Positions 36,665-44,424 of a stretch of DNA of 64,000 nucleotides are shown here, piece by piece (positions within the stretch are counted from its first letter, which is position 1; each line of letters starts with the position of its first letter). Below the pieces are notes generated by a model, which worked only from the letters and a program-made list of their open reading frames with translations, made no database searches and was not told the origin of the DNA. Source of the DNA: Pseudoduganella namucuonensis (GTDB lineage: Bacteria > Pseudomonadota > Gammaproteobacteria > Burkholderiales > Burkholderiaceae_D); assembly GCF_900116645.1 (NCBI RefSeq), contig NZ_FPBO01000003.1, positions 124,001 to 188,000 of the forward strand, read 5' to 3'. The position numbers were made by a program, and so were the translations under genes.

Positions 36665-39247
36665 ATGAAAAAGAAACAACTCAGCTGGCTGATCGCCGGC
36701 ATCTTCACCGTGCCCGCCGCCGGCGTCGCGCAGGCCCAGACCTCCGCCGTCAAGGCGGAGGAAGTCCAGCAAGTGACCGTGTCCGGCATCCGCGCCTCGG
36801 TGCGCAACGCGCTGGCCGTCAAGGAAGCGTCCAACAGCATGGTCGAAGTGATCGCCTCGGAAGACATCGGCAAGCTGCCGGACACCACCATCGCCGAATC
36901 GCTTGCGCGCCTGCCCGGCTTGTCGTCCGGCCTGGACCGCGGCAACGCCAGCCAGGTGGTGGCGCGCGGCCTCGGCCCGCGCTTCATCGGCGCCACGCTG
37001 AACGGCCGCGAGCTGGCATCCGCCGAACCCAACCGCGCGGTGCGTTTCGAGCAATTCCCGTCCGAGTCGGTCAGCGGCGCCATGGTCTACAAGACGCAGT
37101 CGGCGGAACTGGTGGAGGGCGGCATCGCCACCACCATCGATCTGCAAACCGTGTCGCCGCTGAAGTACAGCGGCCGCCAGGCTTCGGTGAAGGCCGACGC
37201 GCTGTACTACGCGATGTCCAAGGATGTGCCTGGCGCCAAGAAGACCGCGCCCCGCCTTGGCGGCATCTACATCGACCAGTTCGACGACCGCAAGCTGGGT
37301 GTGGCGCTGGCCTTCAGCTACCAGGACCAGCCGTCGGTGGAAAAGAACGTCAAGCACTTCGGCTTCAACGAGGACCATTCCGGCGACCTGAACGGCGACG
37401 GCAAGGTGGACAAGACCCCATGGGGCTGGCAGGACGGCATCAAGCGCGGCACCAACGAGCGCTCCAGCGTGCTGGGCAAGGTGGAGTGGAAGCCGAACGC
37501 GGACGCCCTCGTCACCGGCGACGCCTACTTCGCCCGCGCCAAGATCAAGGAACCGGGCCTGCAGCACTGGAGCGGCGACATCGGCAACTGGGACGGCTGG
37601 CAGAAGGGCAATTACACCAGCCATGACATCCGCGACGGCTACGTGGTGGGCGGCACCGTCAAGGACGTGGGCCTGACCACCAACGACACCTTGTGGACGC
37701 AGGACATGGACACCTTCGCCACCGGCGTGAACGGCAAGTTCAACGCGGGCGACTGGAAGCTGGAAGCCGACCTGTCCAGCTCGCGTTCCGGCCGCGACAG
37801 CGCCTGGCGCGACCTGCGCCAGTTCGCCAAGAGCGGCGCCACCGTCAGCTGGTCCTTCACCGGCAACGAGCACCAGCAATACAGTTATGGCCAGGACACC
37901 GGCAACCCCGCCAACTTCGGTCCCGCCACCTTGTACGTGGACACCGACGGCCACCTGCGCGACCGCCTGGACGCGATCCATCTGTCCGCCGCGCATCCGC
38001 TGGAACTGGGTCCGATCAACCGCGTGAAGTTCGGCGCGCGTGTCAGCGACCGCGAGAAGAAGTACCACCAGACCACCTGGAGCCTGAGCCCGACCGGCGC
38101 CATCGCGGACTCGGACTATGAGCGCGTCACCATCGCCGGCATGGCCGCGCCATTCATCGCGCTCAAGGACTTCATGGGCACCACCACCAAGGTCTTCGGC
38201 GCCAACCCCTGCAACGCCGACGGCCGCGCACCGACGCAGAACGACCTGCTATCGGGCTGGCGCGTGAAGGAACGCAGCTCCTCGCTGTATGCGCAGGGCG
38301 ACATGGAAGGCGAAGTGGGCGGCCGCGGCTACCGCGGCAACGTCGGCCTGCGCGTGGTGCACACCAGCCAGACCGGCGAAGGCATGCAGTCGCTGAACGG
38401 CGCCGCGCCCACGGCGGTCAGCGGCGGCGCCAGCTACACCGAGTTCCTGCCCAGCCTGAACCTGATCTTCAACATGGACGAGCAGCAGGAACGCCAAGTG
38501 CGCTTCAGCGTGGCCCGCGCCATGTCGCGCGCGCCACTGGACGAGATGCGCGGCTCGCGCAACCTGAACGTGGACCCGAACCCGGTGCAGCCGCTGACCG
38601 GCAGCGCGGGCAATCCGGAACTGAAGCCGATGATGGCCAACCAGGTCGACCTGGCCTACCAGTGGTACTTCGGCAAGGGTTCGCTGCTGTCCGCGGGCGC
38701 GTTCTACAAGAAGCTCAGCCGTTACATCGGCATCACCGGCGACACCACCACCATCAACGGCCGCGGCGCCGTGATCACGCGCTCGGTGAACGGCGAGGGC
38801 GGCAACGTGCGCGGCGTCGAACTGGTGTACCAGCAATCGTTCGACAACGGCTTCGGCGTCTTCGGCAACTATTCGTACACCAGCAGCGACATCAAGGAGA
38901 ACTTCCCGACCGCGAGCCCGTTCCCGATCGAGGGCTTGATGAAGCACAACGGCGGCGTCACGCTGTGGTACGAGAACAGCGGCTATGAAGGCCGCCTGTC
39001 GGCCAACTACCACAGCGCCTTCGTGCGCAACCCGACCTGGGGCGCGGGCCAGCTGATCAACAACGAAGCGGAAACCTATGTGACGCTGAACTTGTCCAAG
39101 CAGTTGACCAAGAGCCTGCAAGTGCGCTTCGGCATCGACAACCTGACCAACCAGAAAGTCGTCTACACCACCGCCAAGAACCCGTTCCAGCAAGAGGTCA
39201 CCGAGTTCGGCCGCCGCTTCAACCTGGGGCTGTCGTACAAGCTGTAA
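36665..39247 (+). CDS. TonB-dependent outer-membrane receptor
   Basis: An 860-residue receptor of the type common in Xanthomonas and Caulobacter carbohydrate loci. A signal peptide (MKKKQLSWLIAGIFTVPAAG, cut after AQA) is followed by a TonB-box-like EVQQVTVSGIRAS. The plug domain runs from about 50 to 180 (LPDTTIAESLARLPGL, ARGLGPRFIGATLNGRE) and the rest is a beta-barrel ending in YKL, with a terminal aromatic region RRFNLGLSY. AGGGAG precedes the ATG. Placement after a secreted GH35 enzyme suggests uptake of galactosides. No ExbBD or TonB genes are present here. Confidence 0.92.
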   Translation: MKKKQLSWLIAGIFTVPAAGVAQAQTSAVKAEEVQQVTVSGIRASVRNALAVKEASNSMVEVIASEDIGKLPDTTIAESLARLPGLSSGLDRGNASQVVARGLGPRFIGATLNGRELASAEPNRAVRFEQFPSESVSGAMVYKTQSAELVEGGIATTIDLQTVSPLKYSGRQASVKADALYYAMSKDVPGAKKTAPRLGGIYIDQFDDRKLGVALAFSYQDQPSVEKNVKHFGFNEDHSGDLNGDGKVDKTPWGWQDGIKRGTNERSSVLGKVEWKPNADALVTGDAYFARAKIKEPGLQHWSGDIGNWDGWQKGNYTSHDIRDGYVVGGTVKDVGLTTNDTLWTQDMDTFATGVNGKFNAGDWKLEADLSSSRSGRDSAWRDLRQFAKSGATVSWSFTGNEHQQYSYGQDTGNPANFGPATLYVDTDGHLRDRLDAIHLSAAHPLELGPINRVKFGARVSDREKKYHQTTWSLSPTGAIADSDYERVTIAGMAAPFIALKDFMGTTTKVFGANPCNADGRAPTQNDLLSGWRVKERSSSLYAQGDMEGEVGGRGYRGNVGLRVVHTSQTGEGMQSLNGAAPTAVSGGASYTEFLPSLNLIFNMDEQQERQVRFSVARAMSRAPLDEMRGSRNLNVDPNPVQPLTGSAGNPELKPMMANQVDLAYQWYFGKGSLLSAGAFYKKLSRYIGITGDTTTINGRGAVITRSVNGEGGNVRGVELVYQQSFDNGFGVFGNYSYTSSDIKENFPTASPFPIEGLMKHNGGVTLWYENSGYEGRLSANYHSAFVRNPTWGAGQLINNEAETYVTLNLSKQLTKSLQVRFGIDNLTNQKVVYTTAKNPFQQEVTEFGRRFNLGLSYKL

Positions 39248-39263
39248 GAGGGAATGGCGTCAA

Positions 39264-39340
39264 AAAAAGGGGTCAGGTTCGGTATTTTTAAAAAAGGGGT
39301 CAGGTTCGGTATTTTTTAATACCGAACCTGACCCCTTTTT
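39264..39340. repeat. REP-like GGGGTCAGGTTCGGTATT triplet, bidirectional terminator
   Basis: Two direct copies (about 39264-39289 and 39291-39317) are followed by an inverted copy (39318-39340). The second and third form a perfect stem of more than 20 base pairs with A- and T-runs at the two ends. The element fills the gap between the convergent TonB receptor and speD genes and touches the speD stop codon at 39341. Its GGGGTC/GACCCC core resembles the element between parA and parB. Confidence 0.85.
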
Positions 39341-39745
39341 TTATTCCGCGTTCCGCTGGCCGCAATGCGGCGCGCGGCGGATGGTGTGCAGTTCGCACGA
39401 CCGCGGCGCCAGCGCCTCGCGGATGATGTCCAGCGCCAGTTGCGGCCGGGCGGCGCCGCACATGAAGATGTCGGCCGCCGCATAGCCGTTTTCGGGCCAG
39501 GTGTGGATGGAGATGTGGGACTCGGCCAGCAGCACCACGCCGGTCACGCCCAGGCCCTCGCCGAAGCCGTGGAACTGGCTGTACAGCACGTGCGCGCCGG
39601 CCGCCTCGGCGGCCGCGCGCAGCAGGCGCTCGATGCCGGCGCAGCCGGTCAGCCGCTCGGGCGCGATGCCGGCCATGTCGGCCAGCAGGTGCGTGCCCGC
39701 CGGCTGGTGGACGCGCGGCGCGGGCGTGCCGGCCATCGCCGTCAC
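39341..39745 (-). CDS. speD: S-adenosylmethionine decarboxylase proenzyme
   Basis: A 134-residue class 1b AdoMet decarboxylase. The self-cleavage site is AESHISIHTWPE; the Ser before IHTWPE becomes the pyruvoyl cofactor. DIFMCGAARPQLALDIIREAL follows (39402-39464), with the Cys of the active site. It makes decarboxylated AdoMet, the aminopropyl donor for the aminopropyltransferase at 42913. Start is GTG 39745, whose bases overlap the TGA of the upstream Gly-rich gene (GTGA), so it is translationally coupled as the last gene of the five-gene minus-strand operon. Confidence 0.92.
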   Translation of the reverse strand: MTAMAGTPAPRVHQPAGTHLLADMAGIAPERLTGCAGIERLLRAAAEAAGAHVLYSQFHGFGEGLGVTGVVLLAESHISIHTWPENGYAAADIFMCGAARPQLALDIIREALAPRSCELHTIRRAPHCGQRNAE

Positions 39746-39921
39746 TTGTGGCCCCCGCCGCCGGAGCCGCCGCCATAGCTGCCGCCCCCGCCGCCGGTGT
39801 GCGAACTCCAGCTGGAGCCGCCGCCGCCGCCGCCGCCGCCCGGGCCGGTCGCCATGCCGATCCAGCTGGTGCAGCTGCTCACCAGGGTCACGAACAGCGC
39901 GTAGAAGAAGTATTTGATCAC
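39742..39921 (-). CDS. Gly-rich membrane or lipoprotein-like microprotein
   Basis: A 59-residue protein. The N-terminal half is one hydrophobic helix with a possible lipobox (MIKYFFYALFVTLVSSCTSW, Cys17). The C-terminal half is nearly all Gly with Ser, His, Tyr and Trp. Start is GTG 39921, overlapping the TGA of the DUF4178 gene; its own TGA overlaps the GTG of speD. This double coupling is the main evidence that it is real. Gly-rich tails of this kind also end many DUF4178- and TPM-type membrane proteins. Function unknown. Confidence 0.75.
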   Translation of the reverse strand: MIKYFFYALFVTLVSSCTSWIGMATGPGGGGGGGGSSWSSHTGGGGGSYGGGSGGGGHK

Positions 39922-41393
39922 GTGTCGTCCTTGTCGGTGAAGTCCAGGAATAGCGCCGGCAGGTAGACCGCCAGCGCGCCCAGCAGCGTGGGGACGAAGG
40001 CGCTCCTGAAGGCGAACAGCACCGGGATCGCGTTCAGCACCAGCATGATCATGATGAATTTCTTCGCCATGATGCCGTAGCGGCCCTTCACCCAGACCTC
40101 CTTGGGCGTGGCCGGCGACAGCTCGCCATGGAAGGCGGCGCCGAACCAGGCCTTCACCTGGTCCGTGGGGATGGGCGTGGAGCGCGACCACGTCAGTTCC
40201 TCGCCCGTCAGCTCGGCCGACAGGCGCACCTGGTTGTGCTTGAACTCGTACACGCGCGCGCTGTCGCCCACGGCGACGCGCCAGTTGAAGGCGCCCGCCG
40301 CGTGGACCACGGTGGCGCGGTAGTCGTACAGCTTTTCGTAGGCGACCTTGTCGAACGTCGCCGTGTCCGCGCCGGTCCAGTGCCAGTCCGGCCACTCCTC
40401 CATCACGTTGGCGCGGAACCAGCCCTCCTCGGTCTCCACCAGCCAGGAGAAACCCGAGCGCGCGCCGTGCAGCAGGTATTCGGTCCACCGCGCGCCCTCG
40501 TCGTCGCGGCGCACCATGAAGCCGATCACGCGGTATTCCTGCTTGTTCAAGCTCGCCACCGCGCCCAGTTCCAGCGAGGTGGGCACCGCCGCGGCCTTTT
40601 CGCCCGCCGCCAGCACCCGCGCCTCGGGACCCGCCGCGTCGATCCGCGTGCGGCAGGCGGGGCACAGCAGGTTGGCCGTCATGCCGGGCAGGTACTTGAT
40701 CGGGCCGCCGCAGGCCGGGCAGTCCAGCGCGGACAGCTTGCCGCGGTAGCGGCCCGCGCTGCGCTGGATCTGGTCCTCGTCGCGCAGCAGCTGGAACTTC
40801 AGGCCGTCCAGCGTGACGGACAGGCCGTTGTAGACGGCGGGCGCCGGGCCGTCCGAGTAGTCGAGCGTGACGAAGCTCGCGCCGCGCCGGAAGTCGGCCA
40901 CCTTGGCCTGCCAGCCTTCGCCCACCTTGAACGGCAGCTCGCCCTGGCCGCCGACGCATTGCGCGGTGCGCAGCTCGGACGTCATGAAGCGCTCGGCGCC
41001 GATCGATTCCATGCGGCCCGGTTCCAGCGCGTCGAACGAGGGCAGGGGGCCGCCGGCGTCGCGCGCCGTGGTGATGGTGTACAGGCCGGAGGAGTCGCCC
41101 AGCCACGCGGTCTGGCCGTCGTCGAACAGCAGATACCACTCGTTCCACACGCCGGCCGCGTAGCGCAGCTGGATGCGGCCCACCACGCTGAATTGCCGGC
41201 CGCCGAAGACGCCGGAGGCGCCGATCTGGATCGGCGAGTAGTCCTCCAGCACGGAGGACATCCTGCCCAGGTCCTGGACCGCGTCCACGTCCTTCAGCAC
41301 GCTCGTGTTGCAGTACTCGCACACGGCCATGACGGAGGCGTGCGAGCGGAACTTGACCTCCGCGCCGCAGCTGGGACAGGAAACGGTTTGCAT
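39918..41393 (-). CDS. DUF4178 protein with zinc ribbons and C-terminal membrane helices
   Basis: A 491-residue protein. The N-terminus is a zinc ribbon (CPSCGAEVKF and CEYCNTSVL); a second lies near residue 225 (CPACGGPIKYLPG and CPACRTRID). Each is followed by a DUF4178 beta domain (YSPIQIGASGVFGGRQFSVVG; LGAVASLNKQEYRVIGFM). About 100 residues later a hydrophobic pair of helices (FIMIMLVLNAIPVLFAF, LLGALAVYLPALFLDF) anchors it. DUF4178 proteins occur with SPFH, DUF350 and aminopropyltransferase genes in many bacteria, as here; no biochemical role is established to my knowledge. It follows the SPFH gene by 10 bases. Confidence 0.85.
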   Translation of the reverse strand: MQTVSCPSCGAEVKFRSHASVMAVCEYCNTSVLKDVDAVQDLGRMSSVLEDYSPIQIGASGVFGGRQFSVVGRIQLRYAAGVWNEWYLLFDDGQTAWLGDSSGLYTITTARDAGGPLPSFDALEPGRMESIGAERFMTSELRTAQCVGGQGELPFKVGEGWQAKVADFRRGASFVTLDYSDGPAPAVYNGLSVTLDGLKFQLLRDEDQIQRSAGRYRGKLSALDCPACGGPIKYLPGMTANLLCPACRTRIDAAGPEARVLAAGEKAAAVPTSLELGAVASLNKQEYRVIGFMVRRDDEGARWTEYLLHGARSGFSWLVETEEGWFRANVMEEWPDWHWTGADTATFDKVAYEKLYDYRATVVHAAGAFNWRVAVGDSARVYEFKHNQVRLSAELTGEELTWSRSTPIPTDQVKAWFGAAFHGELSPATPKEVWVKGRYGIMAKKFIMIMLVLNAIPVLFAFRSAFVPTLLGALAVYLPALFLDFTDKDDT

Positions 41394-41403
41394 GTACGCG
41401 GGC

Positions 41404-42444
41404 TTAGCCTATCAGTTTCTTCAGCAGCTCGGACTTGGCGCTGTCGTAGTCGGCGGCGGAGATCAGGCCCTTGTCCAGCAGGCCTTTCAGCTTTTCCAGG
41501 CGCGCCTCGATGCCGTCGTCGGCGGGGGCGGCGGGGGCGCCGGCCGGTTGCGGCGCGCCCACCGGGGTCAGGGTGGAGCCCACCGCCTGGCCCATGGCCT
41601 GGCCCAGCATCACGCCCGCGCCCAGGCCGGCGCCGATGCCGGCGATGCCGCCCTCGTTCTGCGCCGCCAGCGGGATCGCGCTGGCCACCTGGAACTTGGT
41701 GTAGCCGCTCATCTTGTCGGCGCCCAGGCCGCCCTTCATGCCGGCCGAGATGCGCTCGTCGAGCGCCGCCTGCAGTTCCTCCGGCAGGCTGACGCTGGCC
41801 ACGTTGAATTCGTCCAGGCCGATGCCGTAGCGGGCGAAGGCGTCCGCCAGGTCGCCGCGCACCTGCTGCGCCATCAGCGCCTGGTTGGCCGCCATGTCCA
41901 GGAAGGCCACGTTGGCGCCGCCCAGCGAGCTGGCCATGGTCGCCATCAGGATGCCGCGCAGCTGGTCCTCGACGTTGTCGCGCGTGTATTGCTCGCGCGT
42001 GCCGCTCAGCTCCGTGTGGAACTTGCGCGGGTCCGCCACGCGGTAGGAATACATGCCGAAGGCGCGCACGCGGATCATGTCGAAATCCTTGTCGCGGATG
42101 GTGATCGGCTGCTGCGTGCCCCATTTGCGGCCGGTCTGCACGCGGGTGCTGAAGAAATACACGTCCGACTTGAAGGGCGCGTCGAACAGCTTGTCCCAGT
42201 TTTTCAGGTTGGTCAGCAGGGGCAGGGTCTGGGTGCTCAGCTTGTGGGTGCCGGGGCCGAACACGTCGGCGATCTGGCCCTCGTTGACGAACACCGCCAT
42301 CTGCGACTCGCGCACCACCAGCACGCCGCCGTTCTGGATCTCCATGTCCTCCATCGGGTAGCGCCAGGCCAGCACGCCCTCGGTGTCCTCCGTCCATTGC
42401 AGGACGTCGATAAACTGTTTCTTGATGAAGCTGCCGATGCTCAT
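41404..42444 (-). CDS. SPFH (band 7) domain protein with SHOCT tail
   Basis: A 346-residue member of the YdjI / virion-core-like SPFH group. MSIGSFIKKQFIDVLQW opens it, then LAWRYPMEDMEIQNGGVLVV and the SPFH fold to about residue 250 (PITIRDKDFDMIRVRAFGMYSYRV, DNVEDQLRGILM). A Gly/Ala/Pro linker leads to a final helical pair DDGIEARLEKLKGLLDKGLI...LLKKLIG, a SHOCT-type domain. No membrane helix is present, so it is probably a peripheral scaffold. Start is ATG 42444 after a GGGGGA site; the frame runs on upstream without coding features. It lies between DUF350 and DUF4178. Confidence 0.88.
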   Translation of the reverse strand: MSIGSFIKKQFIDVLQWTEDTEGVLAWRYPMEDMEIQNGGVLVVRESQMAVFVNEGQIADVFGPGTHKLSTQTLPLLTNLKNWDKLFDAPFKSDVYFFSTRVQTGRKWGTQQPITIRDKDFDMIRVRAFGMYSYRVADPRKFHTELSGTREQYTRDNVEDQLRGILMATMASSLGGANVAFLDMAANQALMAQQVRGDLADAFARYGIGLDEFNVASVSLPEELQAALDERISAGMKGGLGADKMSGYTKFQVASAIPLAAQNEGGIAGIGAGLGAGVMLGQAMGQAVGSTLTPVGAPQPAGAPAAPADDGIEARLEKLKGLLDKGLISAADYDSAKSELLKKLIG

Positions 42445-42464
42445 GGTCTTGTCCCCCGAGGTGT

Positions 42465-42851
42465 TTAGGATATGCAGGCGGCGTTGATCGCGCCTATCGC
42501 CAGCGAGATGGCGCCCAGCAGGCCGCCGAAGGCGGCGTTGCCCGATTCGATATGGTCGCGCGACATGCGCAGCATGCGCGTGGTGCAGAAGTAGGCCAGC
42601 ACCTGCACCGCCATGGCGCCGAAGGCCCACAGGAAGAACTGCTGGTAGTCGGCCGTGTGCATCAGGCTGGAGGCCACCGTCATCGAGAAGCCCAGCAGCG
42701 CGCCGCCCAGCGACAGCGCTGCGGCGGCGTTGCCCTGGCGGATCAGCAGCACCTCGTTGTAGGGCGTGAGCCGGGTGTAGATCATGAAGAACATGATCAG
42801 CAGCAGGGCCGCCAGGAACAGGTGGATCAGATAATTTAGGATGGGCGGCAC
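42465..42851 (-). CDS. DUF350 (UPF0719) membrane protein
   Basis: A 128-residue protein of four membrane helices in two pairs (HLFLAALLLIMFFMIYTRL, LGGALLGFSMTVASSL, FFLWAFGAMAVQVLAYF, GLLGAISLAIGAINAACI), the usual DUF350 layout. It is the first gene of the minus-strand operon. DUF350 proteins often sit beside PspA-, SPFH- or polyamine-related genes in envelope-stress loci. Only 61 bases separate it from the divergent aminopropyltransferase, so the two promoters overlap or face each other. Confidence 0.85.
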   Translation of the reverse strand: MPPILNYLIHLFLAALLLIMFFMIYTRLTPYNEVLLIRQGNAAAALSLGGALLGFSMTVASSLMHTADYQQFFLWAFGAMAVQVLAYFCTTRMLRMSRDHIESGNAAFGGLLGAISLAIGAINAACIS

Positions 42852-42912
42852 GGCGATCCTCGGTTAAAGTGGCTATCCTGATAATGCCGCATATTAGATC
42901 ATAAGCACGCCC

Positions 42913-44424
42913 ATGAACAAAAAGATTCTGATCCTGTCCGTTTTCGTTGTCGCCTCCTGCGGACTGGCTTATGAACTGATCGCCGGCGCGCTGTCCAGCT
43001 ACCTGCTGGGCGACTCCATCCTGCAGTTCTCCACCATCATCGGCTGCTACCTGTTCGCCATGGGCGTGGGCGCCCACCTCTCCAAGTACGTCAGGGACGA
43101 GGACGTGCTGGCCCGCTTCATCGACATCGAACTGGCCGTCGGCCTGGTGGGCGGCGTGTCGGCCGCCGTGCTGTTCCTGACCTACTCGTGGATGACCACG
43201 CCCTTCCGCGCGCTGCTGTACGTGATGGTGTTCCTGATCGGCGCCTTCGTCGGCATGGAGGTGCCGCTGGTGATGCGCGCGCTGAACGAGCGCAAGACCG
43301 AGTTCAATGAACTGGTCAGCCGCGTGCTGACTTTCGACTACCTGGGCGCGCTGGCCGTGTCGCTGCTGTTCCCGCTGGTGCTGGCGCCCTATCTCGGCCT
43401 GGTGCGCACCGGTTTCCTGTTCGGCATGCTCAACGTGGGCGTCGCCTTCTGGACCATCCACGTGTTCCGCCATGAACTGGGCAACATGGTGGGCCGGGTG
43501 TTGCGCGCCTCGGCCGTCATGTGCGTGCTGCTGTTCGGTTTCGCCACGGCGGACCGCATGACGCACTGGGGCGAACAGGGCCTGTTCGGCGACGACATCG
43601 TGTACTCCACCACCACGCCCTACCAGCGCCTGGTGATCACGCGCTGGAAGGACGACCTGCGCCTCTACATCAACGGCAACCTGCAGTTCTCCTCGCGCGA
43701 CGAGTACCGCTACCACGAGGCGCTGGTGCATCCGGTGATGGAGGCGCTGCCGTGGGCGCGCCGGGTGCTGGTGCTGGGCGGCGGCGACGGCCTGGCGCTG
43801 CGCGAGATCCTGCGCTACCCGAACGTCGAGCACGTGACGGTGGTGGACCTGGACCCCGCCATGACGGGCGCCTTCACCACCCGCGACGAACTGGTGAAGC
43901 TGAACGGCGGCGCCTTCCGCGACAAGCGCGCCCGCGTCGTCAACGCCGACGCCGCCATGTGGCTGAAGGACACCGACGAGATGTTCGACGCCGTCATCAT
44001 CGACTTCCCCGACCCGTCCAGTTTCGCGCTGGGCAAGCTGTACTCGGTGCCCTTCTACGGCATGGTGAGGAAGCACCTGGCCGCCAACGGCCTGATGACG
44101 GTGCAATCGACCTCGCCCTTCTTCGCGCCGCACGCCTACTGGACCATCGACGCCACCCTACGCGACGTGGGCCTGCGCACCTGGCCCTACCACGCCTACG
44201 TGCCCTCGTTCGGCGAATGGGGCTTCATCCTGGCCTCGCCGCAGCTGGACTACAAGCCGCCCACGGCCTACCGGCTGCCGATGCGCTACCTGGACGCGGA
44301 CACCACGCGCGAGATGTTCATCTTCCCGCCCGACATGCGGCGGCTGGACATGGCGCCCAACCGCCTCAACACCCAGTCGCTGGTGCATGAATTCGAGCAG
44401 GACTGGCGGCGGGTGATACGCTGA
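42913..44424 (+). CDS. Membrane-anchored polyamine aminopropyltransferase
   Basis: A 503-residue spermidine-synthase-type protein. The first 210 residues hold about seven membrane helices (ILSVFVVASCGLAYELIAGA, GCYLFAMGVGAHLS), and the rest is the Rossmann catalytic domain: YQRLVITRW, LYINGNLQFSSRDEYRYHEALVHP, LGGGDGLALREILRYP, VDLDPAMTG and DAVIIDFPDPSS. It would transfer aminopropyl groups from decarboxylated AdoMet (made by SpeD) to an amine; being membrane bound, the acceptor may differ from cytosolic putrescine. Its TGA overlaps the ATG of the next gene by one base. Confidence 0.9.
   Translation: MNKKILILSVFVVASCGLAYELIAGALSSYLLGDSILQFSTIIGCYLFAMGVGAHLSKYVRDEDVLARFIDIELAVGLVGGVSAAVLFLTYSWMTTPFRALLYVMVFLIGAFVGMEVPLVMRALNERKTEFNELVSRVLTFDYLGALAVSLLFPLVLAPYLGLVRTGFLFGMLNVGVAFWTIHVFRHELGNMVGRVLRASAVMCVLLFGFATADRMTHWGEQGLFGDDIVYSTTTPYQRLVITRWKDDLRLYINGNLQFSSRDEYRYHEALVHPVMEALPWARRVLVLGGGDGLALREILRYPNVEHVTVVDLDPAMTGAFTTRDELVKLNGGAFRDKRARVVNADAAMWLKDTDEMFDAVIIDFPDPSSFALGKLYSVPFYGMVRKHLAANGLMTVQSTSPFFAPHAYWTIDATLRDVGLRTWPYHAYVPSFGEWGFILASPQLDYKPPTAYRLPMRYLDADTTREMFIFPPDMRRLDMAPNRLNTQSLVHEFEQDWRRVIR

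Noticed and set aside
42445-44133. Long upstream extension of the SPFH frame
   Set aside because: It runs antisense to DUF350 promoter DNA and the aminopropyltransferase gene, lacks domain features, and ATG 42444 has a good ribosome site.
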